Shown in pieces: positions 6,732 to 15,438 of a stretch of DNA of 41,604 nt. Position 1 is the stretch's first letter. Each line of letters begins with the position of its first letter. The stretch comes from Streptomyces roseolus (lineage in GTDB: Bacteria; Actinomycetota; Actinomycetes; Streptomycetales; Streptomycetaceae): NCBI RefSeq assembly GCF_014649855.1, contig NZ_BMTV01000048.1, forward strand, positions 1 to 41,604, read 5' to 3'. The notes under the pieces are model-generated. The model was not told where the DNA came from. It searched no databases and saw only the letters and a list, made by a program, of their open reading frames with translations. The position numbers and the translations under genes were made by a program.

Positions 6732-8609
6732 ATGACCCGGTACATCGACACCAAGCACGTTTCCGCCGAGCTCCGCCGGCGCCTGAAGAAGGAGTTCCCC
6801 GGGGTCAAGTTCTCGGTGCGCACCGGCACCGGCACCGGTTCCGCCTGGATCTCCGTCCGCTGGACCGACGGCCCCGACACCAAGGCCGTCGACAAGGTCA
6901 AGGCCCCCCTCCACGGCGCTCACTGGGACGGGTACAGCGAGACGTACGTCGCCACGGGCAACGTGCTGACGGTGACCGTGGAGGGTGAGCAGATCACGGG
7001 CGAGCCGCTCGTGAACGGCATCAACACCCACCGGGACTTCTCGGAGGACGTCCTCGCCGAGGCCAAGGCCCTGTGGTCGGCCGCGTTCGACGGTGCCGAC
7101 CCGGACGACGGCGGGATGCGCGGCTCGGTGGTCGTGGGCGGGAAGGTCGTTCCTGACACCTGGGCCCCGAACCAGGTCCGCTACATCGCGCAGGAGGTCG
7201 TGGCCCCCAAGCGCTGGGAGGCCGCCCTCGCCGCCGCCAAGGCCCCCGCCGAGGCGGCCCGGCCCCGCCGCAAGACCTCCGCCACCGCCGGAGCTTCCGA
7301 CGGGATCACCGTCACCTGCACCGCCGAGGAGGGTGTCACCGTCACCGGCACGGCGTTCGGGGACGGCGCCGCCCCCATCCTGCGCGCCCACGGTCTGGAC
7401 TGGAGCCGCAAGCGCGCGTGCTGGTACGTCAAGGACAGCCGGGGCGACCAGTCCGGCGCCGCGCTGCTCACCGCCCACGCCGCCGCTGAAGCCCTGCGCG
7501 CCGCCGGCCTCACGGTCACCGCCGACCTTCCGGAACTGCCCGCCGGTACCGCTCTCCCCGCCGCCCCCGCCGCGGCCCCTGTCGAGGACCCCGAAGAGGA
7601 CGACCTCCCCGAGGAGTTCTCCGGGATCGTGCTGCGTCACACCCGCGCGGGCGGCACCCTCGCCGAGGGCACCTCCCGGGGCGACGGCTCCGCCGAGATC
7701 CTGAAGGGCCACCGCTTCCGCTGGTTGAGGAACCTCGGTTCCTGGTACCTGCCGCACTCCCGGGACAAGGCCGCCGACCGGTTCACCCTCGACGCGGTCT
7801 CCAAGGCCCTCCAGGAGGCCGGACACGCCGTACACATCACCGTGCGCGAGGACATCGCCCGCAGCTTCACCGAGGCCGAGGCCGAGCGGGAGGAGCGCGC
7901 CGCCGACCGGGCCGAGCGCTTCAAGGAGTACGCGAGCCGGGCGGCCGGCGCCTCAAGCGCCGCGTTCGCCAAGGCCCGCCAGATCGGCTCCGGCATCCCC
8001 ATGGGTCAACCGATCCTCATCGGCCACCACTCCGAGCGCCGCCACCGCCGGGACCTCGCCCGGATCGAAGCGAACCAGCGCAAGGGCATCGACGAGGGGA
8101 ACCGCGCCGAGTACTACGCCGGCCGCGCCGACGCAGCCGCGAACTACGAGCGGCACCGCCAGGACCCGGCCCGCACCCTGCGCCGCCTCAAGGAGCTTGA
8201 AGCCACCCTGCGCGGCCTGGAGAAGCTCCTCGCCGGGGAATCCGCGTTCGGCTCCTCCCGGGACATCAGCAAGCCGGAGACCATCGCCGAACTGACCCGC
8301 CGGCACACCGAGACCGCCGACGAAATCGCCCACTGGTGGAAGGTCATCGAGCAGGCGGAGGCCGACGGGGTCAAGCTCTGGTCCCGGGCCGACTTCACCA
8401 AGGGCGACTACGTCCGCTCGCGCGGCCGGTGGTACGAGGTGCTCCGGGTCAACGCGGCCTCGCTCACCGTCCCCGGCGGCCCCGACATTCAGCCCGTGAT
8501 CAACCAGGACACCCGGGCCTACTCCTGGAACGACCGCATCCCTTACGACGACGTCACGGGCCGGATGAGCGCCGCGGACATGACCGCCCGCCTCGCCGCC
8601 GCAAACTGA
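6732..8609 (+). CDS. LPD29 / DUF3560 domain protein
   Basis: 625 residues. The N-terminus (about 1-115; LRRRLKKEFPGVKFSVRTGTG, ISVRWTDGP) matches the LPD29 domain of large polyvalent mobile-element proteins. Residues about 195-265 and 300-365 are an internal duplication: each has GI-V-T...G.....GDG.A.IL..H...W.R....WY...SR... and then a helix. The C-terminal third (RAERFKEYASRAAGASSAAF...GQPILIGHHSERRHRRDLARI...) is DUF3560. These domains occur on actinobacterial plasmids and phages; their biochemical role is not established to my knowledge. No membrane segment. ATG at 6732 with CAGGAG upstream; the frame extends to 6612 only through the leader. Own leader and terminator. Confidence 0.82.
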   Translation: MTRYIDTKHVSAELRRRLKKEFPGVKFSVRTGTGTGSAWISVRWTDGPDTKAVDKVKAPLHGAHWDGYSETYVATGNVLTVTVEGEQITGEPLVNGINTHRDFSEDVLAEAKALWSAAFDGADPDDGGMRGSVVVGGKVVPDTWAPNQVRYIAQEVVAPKRWEAALAAAKAPAEAARPRRKTSATAGASDGITVTCTAEEGVTVTGTAFGDGAAPILRAHGLDWSRKRACWYVKDSRGDQSGAALLTAHAAAEALRAAGLTVTADLPELPAGTALPAAPAAAPVEDPEEDDLPEEFSGIVLRHTRAGGTLAEGTSRGDGSAEILKGHRFRWLRNLGSWYLPHSRDKAADRFTLDAVSKALQEAGHAVHITVREDIARSFTEAEAEREERAADRAERFKEYASRAAGASSAAFAKARQIGSGIPMGQPILIGHHSERRHRRDLARIEANQRKGIDEGNRAEYYAGRADAAANYERHRQDPARTLRRLKELEATLRGLEKLLAGESAFGSSRDISKPETIAELTRRHTETADEIAHWWKVIEQAEADGVKLWSRADFTKGDYVRSRGRWYEVLRVNAASLTVPGGPDIQPVINQDTRAYSWNDRIPYDDVTGRMSAADMTARLAAAN

Positions 8610-8620
8610 CCCTGGGCACG

Positions 8621-8654
8621 GCGGCTGGGCACCGGAAACCCGGTACCCGGCCGC
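8621..8654 (+). terminator. hairpin terminator
   Basis: 15-base arms with a few mismatches and a short A-rich loop (GCGGCTGGGCACCGG / CCGGTACCCGGCCGC), just after the stop at 8609. Confidence 0.5.
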
Positions 8655-8711
8655 CGGCCCCTGGCCCCTCCGCCCGGAGCCGGGCCGGACACCGGCTCGC
8701 CGAGAGCGAGT

Positions 8712-8822
8712 GACACCACCACCTGATATGTGGTTAAATAGAGTTACGACAGGGGGAGGGCAACCCCCCGGTCTACCGTCGGCGGCCGAATGGTCGCCGC
8801 CCCTTCACAGCAAGGACAGCAC
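8712..8822 (+). promoter_or_regulatory. conserved leader, copy G
   Basis: Degenerate left arm, box ATGTGGTTAAATAGAG (8728-8743), right arm AGGGGGAGGGCAACCCCCC (8751-8769), hairpin CGGCGGCC-GAAT-GGTCGCCG (8780-8799), CCCTTCAC and AAGGAC before the ATG at 8823. The hairpin keeps the GGCC/GGTC pairing of copy F with a different loop. Confidence 0.8.
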
Positions 8823-9587
8823 ATGCGCCCTTACGCCACCGCCCAGCAGACCGGCACCCGCACCGTGCAGTGCGACGCCACCGCGGTCCGCTCCGCCCCC
8901 GGACGCGGCAGCCGCGCCTTCGTCATCCTCGACGGCATCGGCGACCACGAGAGCGTCCGGTCCTGGACCCGCACCGCCGCCGTACAGGTGGCCGTTGCGG
9001 CCGCCCGCCGCGCCGACGCCGAGACGGGGCTCCGCGCCGTCTACGCCCGCTATGCCGCCGAGCGCCCCGACGGTCGCAACGGCATGCCCGGCGCGGCCGC
9101 GCTCGTCGCGGTGACCACGCCCGACGGACGGCTCACCCTCGCCTGGGCGGGCGACTGCCGCGCCTACCTGATCACCGGCAACGGCCGGGCCCGGCAGCTC
9201 ACCCAGGACCACAACCTTCGCCGCGTCTGGCCGGCCACCGAGTCCTGCCCGATCGCCGGCAGTCGGCACAGGATCACGAGCTACCTCGGCTCCTCGCACA
9301 CCGACCAGGACACTCTCGACTGGCACCATCACCCCGCCGTCGAGTCGGCCGCCATCGATCCGACGGGCCCCGCTCACCTGCTGCTCGCCACCGACGGCGC
9401 CTATGAGCCGTACGAGGACGCCGGGGACGACATCGCACGCGAACTCCGCGGCGAGGGATTCGGCGCACTCAGCCGGACCGCGCGCCGTTTCACCGAGGGC
9501 TCCGTGCGCCGCGCGCTGCTCGCCCGCGAGGAGGCCGGGGGCAGCCCGCACGCCGACAACGCAACCGTGCTGCTCGCCCGCCTCTGA
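8823..9587 (+). CDS. PP2C-family Ser/Thr phosphatase
   Basis: A 254-residue single-domain protein with PPM/PP2C metal-phosphatase motifs in order: FVILDGIGDHE (about residue 34, the DGxxD motif), GAAALVAVTTPDGRLTLAWAGDCRAYL (about 92-118; GD metal ligand), LTQDHNLRR (about 127), LLLATDGAYEPY (about 184; TDG) and ADNATVLLARL at the end (DN). All metal-binding aspartates are present, so it is probably active. No membrane or sensor domain, so it would act in the cytoplasm on unknown phosphoproteins. No partner kinase is visible in the window. Orphan PP2C enzymes occur on actinobacterial plasmids. ATG at 8823; own leader and a strong terminator. Confidence 0.85.
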   Translation: MRPYATAQQTGTRTVQCDATAVRSAPGRGSRAFVILDGIGDHESVRSWTRTAAVQVAVAAARRADAETGLRAVYARYAAERPDGRNGMPGAAALVAVTTPDGRLTLAWAGDCRAYLITGNGRARQLTQDHNLRRVWPATESCPIAGSRHRITSYLGSSHTDQDTLDWHHHPAVESAAIDPTGPAHLLLATDGAYEPYEDAGDDIARELRGEGFGALSRTARRFTEGSVRRALLAREEAGGSPHADNATVLLARL

Positions 9588-9598
9588 CCCTCGCGCGT

Positions 9599-9631
9599 CC
9601 TGGTGGCCGGTCACGCAGACCGGCCACCAGG
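9599..9631 (+). terminator. strong hairpin terminator
   Basis: Perfect 14-bp arms CCTGGTGGCCGGTC/GACCGGCCACCAGG with an ACGCA loop, after the PP2C gene. Confidence 0.65.
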
Positions 9632-9688
9632 GCAGCACGCCACCGGCCGGCTCCGGCGTGAACCTCACGAGAGGCCCTTACAGGCAAG

Positions 9689-9808
9689 CCGGTGGCACCC
9701 CACCCTTGAATGTGGTTTAATAAAAACCTGACAGAGGGGAGGGCAACCCCCTCTGTTGCTTCCGGTCGGCCAGCCGGCCTCCGGCCCCTTCACCACGAGG
9801 AGACCCAC
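9689..9808 (+). promoter_or_regulatory. conserved leader, copy H (PP-loop gene)
   Basis: Variant left arm GGTGGCACCCCACCC (9691-9705), box AATGTGGTTTAATAAAAA (9709-9725), right arm GAGGGGAGGGCAACCCCCTC (9734-9753), an imperfect hairpin, CCCCTTCACCACGAGGAG and the GTG start at 9809. Confidence 0.8.
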
Positions 9809-10293
9809 GTGCGCACCTGCGCCACCCAGCCCGCCACCGGCCCCGCGGCCCCGCCTCCGCGCCGCAAGAAGCGGTCCGTGCACCCCTCGGTGCCCCTCAC
9901 CCCCAGGACGACCGCCCCTGACGACCTCATCCGGGACGCCGACTGGGTGGTCGTCTCCAGCAGCGGCGGCGCCGACTCCCAGTCGATGTTGTCGGACGTC
10001 CTCCGCCGCACCCGGGCGCTCGGGATGCTGGACAAGGTGGTCGTGGTCCACGCCGACCTGGGCAGGATCGAGTACCCCGGCACCCTCGACCTCGCCGCCG
10101 AGCAAGCGCGACTGGCCGGCGTCCCCCGGTTCGAAGTGGTCCGGGCCGCCGGCCCCGACCTCCTCGACCGGGTCGGGCTGCGCTATCTGAAGCTCAAGGC
10201 GAAGGCCGAGCAGGAAGCGCGCGAGCGGGGAGAGGATCCGGCCGCGGCGAAGGTGGCGCCGGCCTGGCCGTCAGCTACTGCCAGGTGGTGCAC
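9809..10293 (+). pseudogene. PP-loop (PAPS-reductase-like) protein, 5' part of split gene
   Basis: About 161 residues of an ATP-pyrophosphatase fold protein of the phosphoadenosine phosphosulfate reductase-like family often found on actinophages and plasmids. After a basic tail, residues about 50-62 carry the PP-loop (VVVSSSGGADSQS), followed by KVVVVHADLGRIEYPGT. The frame stays homologous up to ARWCT, then runs into foreign sequence at the edge of the inserted element. The rest is at 14517-15102. 485 nt here plus 586 nt there gives 1071 nt, or 356 codons plus stop, and the join reads W-C-T-P-D-A-K-R in frame. GTG at 9809 with GAGGAG. Related PP-loop enzymes handle sulfur or nucleotides (DndC is a distant relative); the reaction here is unknown. 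Confidence 0.85.
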
Positions 10294-10356
10294 AGTTATC
10301 TGCACCTCTTCTCCTCGTTGATCGCGGTGCTGGTCACCACGATCAAGGAGAACGAA

Positions 10357-11553
10357 GTGGATCTACGTCATGAACTGATGGAGGGTCGGGCTCAGCTGCC
10401 CCGCGCTGGTGCCGTGGTGGAAACCGGTGAGGCCCACCCTCCCTTCGCTGTCGTCAACGGCCTTGGCCGCGAGGTGGAGCCGATCACCGCGTACCTGCGC
10501 GACCTGGCGCTGAGTGACAGCAGCCCGCTGACCGCCCGTAGCTACGCCTTCGGGATGCTGCGCTGGTTCCGACTGTTGTGGCTGCTCGATGTGGCCTGGG
10601 AACGGGCGACCGAGGCGGAGACGGCCGTCCTGACCGGCTGGCTGCGTACGGCCCCGAACCCGCAGCGCCGACGGCGCAACCCACAGTCGCCGCCGCCGGG
10701 AACGATCAATCCCCGCACCGGGAAGCCCTACCTCCACCCCGGGTACGCACCGACGACGATCAACCACGCCCTGTCGGTGATCAGCGGCTTCTACACGTTC
10801 CATGCGCACTACGGACGCGGCCCGGTAGCGAACCCGGTGCCCTCCTCTCCCCAGCGTCGCCGGGCCTTGAGCCACCTGAGCCCACTGGCGCCCAAGCCCG
10901 TACTGGGCCGGTCCAGGCTGCGCCAGAAGGTCACCAGCCGGCCTCCCCGCTCCATCCCCGATCCGCTGTGGGACGAGCTGTTCACCGCCATAAGCTGCGA
11001 ACGAGATCGAGCCCTGCTCGACTGCTACGTCTCCAGCGGCGCCCGGGCGGAGGAACTGCTCGGCGTCGGCATCGACGACATCCACTGGGCCAAGCCGGGC
11101 CTCTACGTCATCACCAAGGGCACCCGGGAACGCGAGCTCGTCCCGATCTCACCGGAGGCATGCGTCCGACTGGCACGCTACCTGGACAGCGTCGGCACGC
11201 CGGAGGTCGGCGAGCCCGTCTGGCGCACGCGGCACGGTCAGGACCGGCCTCTGTCCTACTGGGCGATGCGTCGGGTGGTGCAGCGGGCCCAGCAGCACCT
11301 GCGCACGAACTGGACGCTCCACGACCTGCGCCACACCGCGGCCCACCGGATGGCCAACAGTGGCAAGCTCACGCTGCCCGAAGTCCAGGCGGTGCTGCGC
11401 CACGCGAACATCCAGACCACCAGCCGCTACCTGGCGGTGCGGGTCGAGGAGATCTTCGACGCCCTGCTGGAGCACTACAACCAGCCGCGACCCCAGGTGA
11501 GCTACCCGACCGGCTACGCCGCCGACGACATCGCGGCGGTGTTCGGTGCCTAA
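10357..11553 (+). CDS. tyrosine recombinase A (TnpA-like)
   Basis: A 398-residue site-specific recombinase of the phage-integrase family. The N-terminal core-binding part covers about residues 25-190. The catalytic set is complete: Arg in SSGARAEELLGV, Lys in ITKGTRERELVPI, TLHDLRHTAAHRM (HxxR and following His), VLRHANIQTTSRYLAV (His and nucleophile Tyr). The GTG at 10357 is chosen because AGGAG lies six bases upstream; the frame is open back to 10285 but that crosses the element edge. It overlaps recombinase B by 8 bp, implying translational coupling and joint action. Expected to cut and join element ends through a covalent 3'-phosphotyrosine. Confidence 0.88.
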   Translation: MDLRHELMEGRAQLPRAGAVVETGEAHPPFAVVNGLGREVEPITAYLRDLALSDSSPLTARSYAFGMLRWFRLLWLLDVAWERATEAETAVLTGWLRTAPNPQRRRRNPQSPPPGTINPRTGKPYLHPGYAPTTINHALSVISGFYTFHAHYGRGPVANPVPSSPQRRRALSHLSPLAPKPVLGRSRLRQKVTSRPPRSIPDPLWDELFTAISCERDRALLDCYVSSGARAEELLGVGIDDIHWAKPGLYVITKGTRERELVPISPEACVRLARYLDSVGTPEVGEPVWRTRHGQDRPLSYWAMRRVVQRAQQHLRTNWTLHDLRHTAAHRMANSGKLTLPEVQAVLRHANIQTTSRYLAVRVEEIFDALLEHYNQPRPQVSYPTGYAADDIAAVFGA

Positions 11554-13987
11554 GACCGCTGCGAGCCCCACCACTGGCGTCAGCCGCCGCCACGGCCCGA
11601 TCGCCGAGGGCCTGGACTATCCCAGCCGCTTCGTCGGCGGCCCGATGGCGGCCGAGCCGGCCACCACGGCCACGCCGCCCCGTCCGTTCGGCGACCTGTC
11701 CCGCAGCAGTTCGCGGTCGATCGCGAGGCTGGCCGTTGACACCTGGGGCGGAGGTACGTCAACGCGGCAGCAGCGCGGCCAGGCCGCCCGGCTCCTCCTC
11801 GACTACCTGGCCGGTTTCCCCGGGCTGACCTGGCAGGAGCGGTGGGACGCCAGCCCGGTCGGCAGGGGACTCGCCCACGTCAACGACCTGGAGTGCCGCC
11901 GCAGCCCCAGCGTCAAAATCACCACCGGTCTGCGAGCCCTGATCTGCCTGCGTGTCATCCAGCCGTCCTTGGTGGCCTTCCGGCGACACCACATGACCGG
12001 CTTCGCCTCCCACTTCATCTCCGCCCAAAACGACCCGTTGCTGAACGAGTTCGCCAAGCAGGTCGAGGTGCACCAGCACACCTACGCGCATCGCACCGAG
12101 GCCCTGTTCGACCTGTGCGTTCTGCTCTCTGTCCAGGGGGTCGCGCTGAGCGACGTCACGGCGCCCGCTCTGCTGCACTTCGCGCAGGAGAACCGGCGGG
12201 CCTGGTCGGTGGTGGCCCCCGGGAACAAGGCCGGGAACCGCCTCCGCGGCCAAGGTGTGTGGCACGTGCTCCACGCCATGGGCCACCTTCCACCGACCGT
12301 TCCCGCAACGATGCGCGCCGCTCTCATGCGGGGCCAGAAGAGCATCGAGGAGCTCATCGACCTCTACCCGATCCGCAACCAGGCCGTCCGCGGCCTGCTG
12401 ATCGACTACTTCACGCGGCGCCGCGCGGACACCGACTACGCCACCTTGAAGAACCTGGTCCTGCACCTAGCCCACCACTTCTGGGAGAAGATCGAACGCC
12501 TCAACCCCGACCAGGCTGACCTGCGGATCTCTCCGGAGATCTACACCGCCTGGCGGCAGATGATCGCCGTCAAGGACAACGGTGCTCCGCGCGCCGGGGC
12601 AGACAGCCTGGTCATCTCCGTCCGTAGCTTCTACTACGACCTGCACACCTGGGCCGCCCAGGAACCCGAGCGGTGGGCTACGTGGGTCGCTCCCTGCCCC
12701 GTCCCACCCTCCGACCTGCACGGACTCGGCGCTCGCCGCCGGCGGATCAACGAACGCAGCGCCAACCGCACTCGCCAGCGTCAGCCCCTGCTGCCGGTGC
12801 TCGTCGAGCATGTCGAGTCCCGCTACGACCACTTCCGCCAACTGCTCCAGCTCGCCGAGGAGGTGACCGAGGGAGAGACGTTCACCTTCGCCGGCACCAG
12901 CTACACACGCGTGCTAAGCGAAGCCGACCGCAAGCTCAGCCGGCACACCGCCCCCATCCCACCGCGTCTGCGCAACAACGACAGCGGCGAGATGGTCCAC
13001 ATCGCCGCCGAAGAGGAGACCACCTTCTGGGACTGGGCAGCGGTCGAGACGCTGCGGCACTCCGGCGTCCGCGTCGAGGAGCTGTGCGAGCTCACCCACC
13101 TGAGCATCCGCCAGTATCAGCGGCCCGGTGGCGAGGTCATCGCTCTGCTGGTGATCGCTCCTTCGAAGACCGACCGCGAACGCGTGATCCCGATGTCCGC
13201 CGAGCTCTTCCACGTGATCGCCTCGATCATCCGCCGGCACGCTCGCACCGGCCGCCCGATCCCGCTCGTGACTCGCTACGACCCGCATGACAAGGTCTGG
13301 AGTCCTCCGATGCCGTTCCTGTTCCAGCGGCAGAACGGCACGATTCCCGCGGTCTTCAACCCCAGCACGATCCAGAAGATGATCGAACGGCGCTGCCTCG
13401 CTCTCGCCGAAGTGCACCCCGGCTTCAAGGGGCTGAAGTTCACCCCGCACGACTTCCGCCGGATCTTCATCACCGAACTCGTCAACAGCGGCCTGCCCAT
13501 CCACATCGGCGCGGCCCTGCTCGGACACCTGAATGTCCAGACCACTCGCGGCTACGTCGCAGTGTTCGACGAAGACGTCATCCGCCACTACCAGGAGCAC
13601 CTGGAACACCGGCGCCAGATCCGTCCCACCGACGAATACCGGGACACCACCTCTGACGAGTGGGACGAGTTCGAGGAGCACTTCGACCGCCGCAAGGTCG
13701 AGCTCGGCTCCTGCGGCCGGCCCTACGGCACCCCCTGCCAGCACGAGCACGCCTGCGTCCGCTGCCCGATGCTGCACGTCAACCCCAAGATGCTGCCCCG
13801 CCTCGCAGAGCTGGAAGCCGACCTTCTCAACCGCCGGGCACGCGCCGAGGCCGAGGGCTGGGCCGGTGAGATCGAAGGCATCGACCTCACCCTCTCCTTC
13901 CTCCGCGCCAAGCGCGACGAAACACAACGCCGAGACCAGCGGCCGCCCGTCCACCTCGGCATCCCCACGCACCGCCCGACCCCCTAG
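11546..13987 (+). CDS. large tyrosine recombinase B (TnpB-like)
   Basis: 813 residues; the GTG start overlaps the stop of recombinase A. The long N-terminal half (about 1-480) is DNA-binding and not otherwise recognised. The catalytic domain contains Arg in HSGVRVEELCEL, Lys in APSKTDRERVIPM, FTPHDFRRIFITEL, and GHLNVQTTRGYVAVF with the nucleophile Tyr. The C-terminus has a cysteine cluster (SCGRPYGTPCQHEHACVRCPML) followed by a helical, charged tail, a pattern of large actinobacterial site-specific integrases and probably zinc-binding. Compared with Tn554 TnpB (about 630 residues) it is longer. It probably works with recombinase A in insertion and excision. Confidence 0.87.
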   Translation: MPKTAASPTTGVSRRHGPIAEGLDYPSRFVGGPMAAEPATTATPPRPFGDLSRSSSRSIARLAVDTWGGGTSTRQQRGQAARLLLDYLAGFPGLTWQERWDASPVGRGLAHVNDLECRRSPSVKITTGLRALICLRVIQPSLVAFRRHHMTGFASHFISAQNDPLLNEFAKQVEVHQHTYAHRTEALFDLCVLLSVQGVALSDVTAPALLHFAQENRRAWSVVAPGNKAGNRLRGQGVWHVLHAMGHLPPTVPATMRAALMRGQKSIEELIDLYPIRNQAVRGLLIDYFTRRRADTDYATLKNLVLHLAHHFWEKIERLNPDQADLRISPEIYTAWRQMIAVKDNGAPRAGADSLVISVRSFYYDLHTWAAQEPERWATWVAPCPVPPSDLHGLGARRRRINERSANRTRQRQPLLPVLVEHVESRYDHFRQLLQLAEEVTEGETFTFAGTSYTRVLSEADRKLSRHTAPIPPRLRNNDSGEMVHIAAEEETTFWDWAAVETLRHSGVRVEELCELTHLSIRQYQRPGGEVIALLVIAPSKTDRERVIPMSAELFHVIASIIRRHARTGRPIPLVTRYDPHDKVWSPPMPFLFQRQNGTIPAVFNPSTIQKMIERRCLALAEVHPGFKGLKFTPHDFRRIFITELVNSGLPIHIGAALLGHLNVQTTRGYVAVFDEDVIRHYQEHLEHRRQIRPTDEYRDTTSDEWDEFEEHFDRRKVELGSCGRPYGTPCQHEHACVRCPMLHVNPKMLPRLAELEADLLNRRARAEAEGWAGEIEGIDLTLSFLRAKRDETQRRDQRPPVHLGIPTHRPTP

Positions 13988-14048
13988 CAACTGGAACTAT
14001 CTCCGTGATCGACATACCCGTAGGCCCGTCCGATTCCTGCCGAATCCG

Positions 14049-14426
14049 TCACCAGATGAGGACCCCACCTCCCATCGCACCCGCGCGGCTGGCGGCCTCT
14101 TCGATGATCGCCAGCCGCTCCGAGATCGCGCCCCTGTGCTCCTCGACGGTCCGCACGGGCTCCGTTTCCGAAACGATCCTCTCCAGGTTCTCGCGGAGCA
14201 GGAGGCACTCCCGCAGGAACTCAGGGACCTGCGCGGGATCTACCTGCAGGTCCGCATCAGCGAGGACCGGAAAGAAGCTGGCGCCCAACGAGCGCACCAC
14301 TTCCGCGCCCCACACGCGCGTGCGCCAGCTCTCGGCGCCCGCGGAGTTCGAGCGTCCGGCCGGAACGTCCTGCACCCGCCTCTTGCCATCTACATCAACA
14401 ACGAAGACATTCACCGACAAACTCAT
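14049..14426 (-). CDS. hypothetical cargo protein of the element
   Basis: 125 residues on the strand opposite to the recombinases, between recombinase B and the right edge. It starts MSLSVNVFVVDVDGKRRVQDVP, continues with a segment containing RTRVWGAEVVRSLGA and ends in a coiled-coil-like helix (FLRECLLLRENLERIVSETEPVRTVEEHRGAISERLAIIEEAASRA). Similar small proteins are frequent in Streptomyces genomes but I know no function. The ribosome site is weak. It is the only evident cargo, so a fitness, immunity or directionality role is possible; this is a guess. Confidence 0.65.
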   Translation of the reverse strand: MSLSVNVFVVDVDGKRRVQDVPAGRSNSAGAESWRTRVWGAEVVRSLGASFFPVLADADLQVDPAQVPEFLRECLLLRENLERIVSETEPVRTVEEHRGAISERLAIIEEAASRAGAMGGGVLIW

Positions 14427-14516
14427 GGGCGCAGTGGATCACAACCTCGACGGCGTGGTCCACGGAGTTCAGCACAGCAGGATCGTCACCCGAACCGGTG
14501 AAGTGCAGAGAAGCAC

Positions 14517-15102
14517 GCCGGACGCCAAGCGGGGACCGATCCACACCCTCTACACCCGCCTGACCAGGGAACTGGCCCACCTCGGGCGCCCGGTGCGCAT
14601 CCTGGCGTGCATCGGACAGCGCGCCGCCGAGAGCCGCCAGCGGGCGAAGCTGGCCGCTGTAGAGATCGACCGGTCGGCGAGCAACGGGCGCCGGCACATC
14701 ACGACATGGCGCCCGATCCACGCGTGGACCGACACCGAAGTCTGGGAGGAGATCGCCCGGTCGGGTCTGCCGTACCACTGGGCGTACGACGGAGGTAACC
14801 GGCGCCTGAGCTGCGTATTCTGCGTCCTGGGCTGCACAAGCGACCTGATCAACGGTGCCCGCCGGATGCCGGAGCTGGCCGCCGCCTACGCCGAACAGGA
14901 AACGGCCGTCGGGGCCGACTTCCGGCACGGCTTGTCCATGAAGGACATCATCCGGCGAGCGGCCGAGCTGGACCAGGAGCAGGGACCCGCCACCCACCCG
15001 CCGGCAGGAACCGCCCTCGCGGAACGCGTCGGCGAGCCGGCGGCCGCCCTCTACCTCGACCGGCTGGCATCGCTGCGCAAGAGCCACGGCGAGGCTTCCT
15101 GA
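14517..15102 (+). pseudogene. PP-loop (PAPS-reductase-like) protein, 3' part of split gene
   Basis: About 195 residues. It begins PDAKRGPIHTLYTRLTRELAHLGRPVRIL, directly continuing the 5' part, then CIGQRAAESRQRAKL, WRPIHAWTDTEVWEEIARSGLPYHWAYD and LSCVFCVLGCTSDLINGAR. The CVFCVLGC cysteines resemble those used for iron-sulfur or disulfide chemistry in related PP-loop proteins. It has no promoter or ribosome site of its own. It should be silent unless the element excises or a chimeric transcript is made. No frameshift or stop is visible apart from the insertion. Confidence 0.85.
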
Positions 15103-15130
15103 TCAAAGCCTCGTAGCCGGCAGATATGCG

Positions 15131-15162
15131 ACCGGGCCCCGGACACAGCTTCGGGGCCCGGT
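15131..15162 (+). terminator. rho-independent terminator of the PP-loop gene
   Basis: ACCGGGCCCC/GGGGCCCGGT arms with a 12-base loop, followed by CGTTTT. One of few hairpins in the window with a T-run. Confidence 0.8.
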
Positions 15163-15252
15163 CGTTTTACCGCGTTTAAGCGGTTCACCGTTGCTCTTCG
15201 TCGCCGCTCAAACACACCGGGAATTTCTTTTCTCGGAAATTGGGACCCTCCC

Positions 15253-15280
15253 TTGCATGCCTCCAGAATGGCCGTATAAC
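15253..15280 (+). promoter_or_regulatory. possible promoter for the small membrane gene
   Basis: TTGCAT and TATAAC separated by 16 bases, in an AT-richer stretch 159 bp upstream of the ATG at 15439. Judged only by similarity to the housekeeping consensus. Confidence 0.35.
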
Positions 15281-15438
15281 GTCATCGGAATATGTCCCGA
15301 GATCTGCATGTGCGGGTGCCGATGCACTCCTACGGCCACAGAGGCCCGACCGCACGCACGGGGCGTTCGGGCTGACGCTTTCCGCGTGGGCTCGCCGCCA
15401 GTGATGCAGTAAAAGGGTTCACAGAAAGGACGCACCGT

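Larger units (their letters stand above)
10294..14516 (+). mobile_element. Tn554/RIT-like element with two tyrosine recombinases
   Basis: A 4.2-kb insertion in the PP-loop gene, with both edges next to a shared GCAC (10290-10293 and 14513-14516). The inner ends are imperfect inverted repeats: left TCTGCACCTCTTC, right (complement) TCTGCACTTCACC. It carries two overlapping tyrosine recombinase genes transcribed inward from the left edge and one opposite-strand small gene. Tn554 also encodes paired tyrosine recombinases (TnpA, TnpB) plus a small TnpC; no TnpC-like protein is recognised here. Edges are set by the break in homology and the restored frame, so they are good to within a few bases. 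Confidence 0.83.

Noticed and set aside
10285..10356. Upstream extension of recombinase A (VHSYLHLFSSL...)
   Set aside because: It crosses the element edge into the split PP-loop gene; the GTG at 10357 has a clear AGGAG.
3961..15102. Integron-type cassette array
   Set aside because: The repeats lie before the genes, not after them, and look like promoters and leaders; no attC-like sites or integron integrase motifs were seen.
15191..15412. A 73-codon frame upstream of the small membrane gene
   Set aside because: No ribosome site, odd composition, and it overlaps the likely promoter region.
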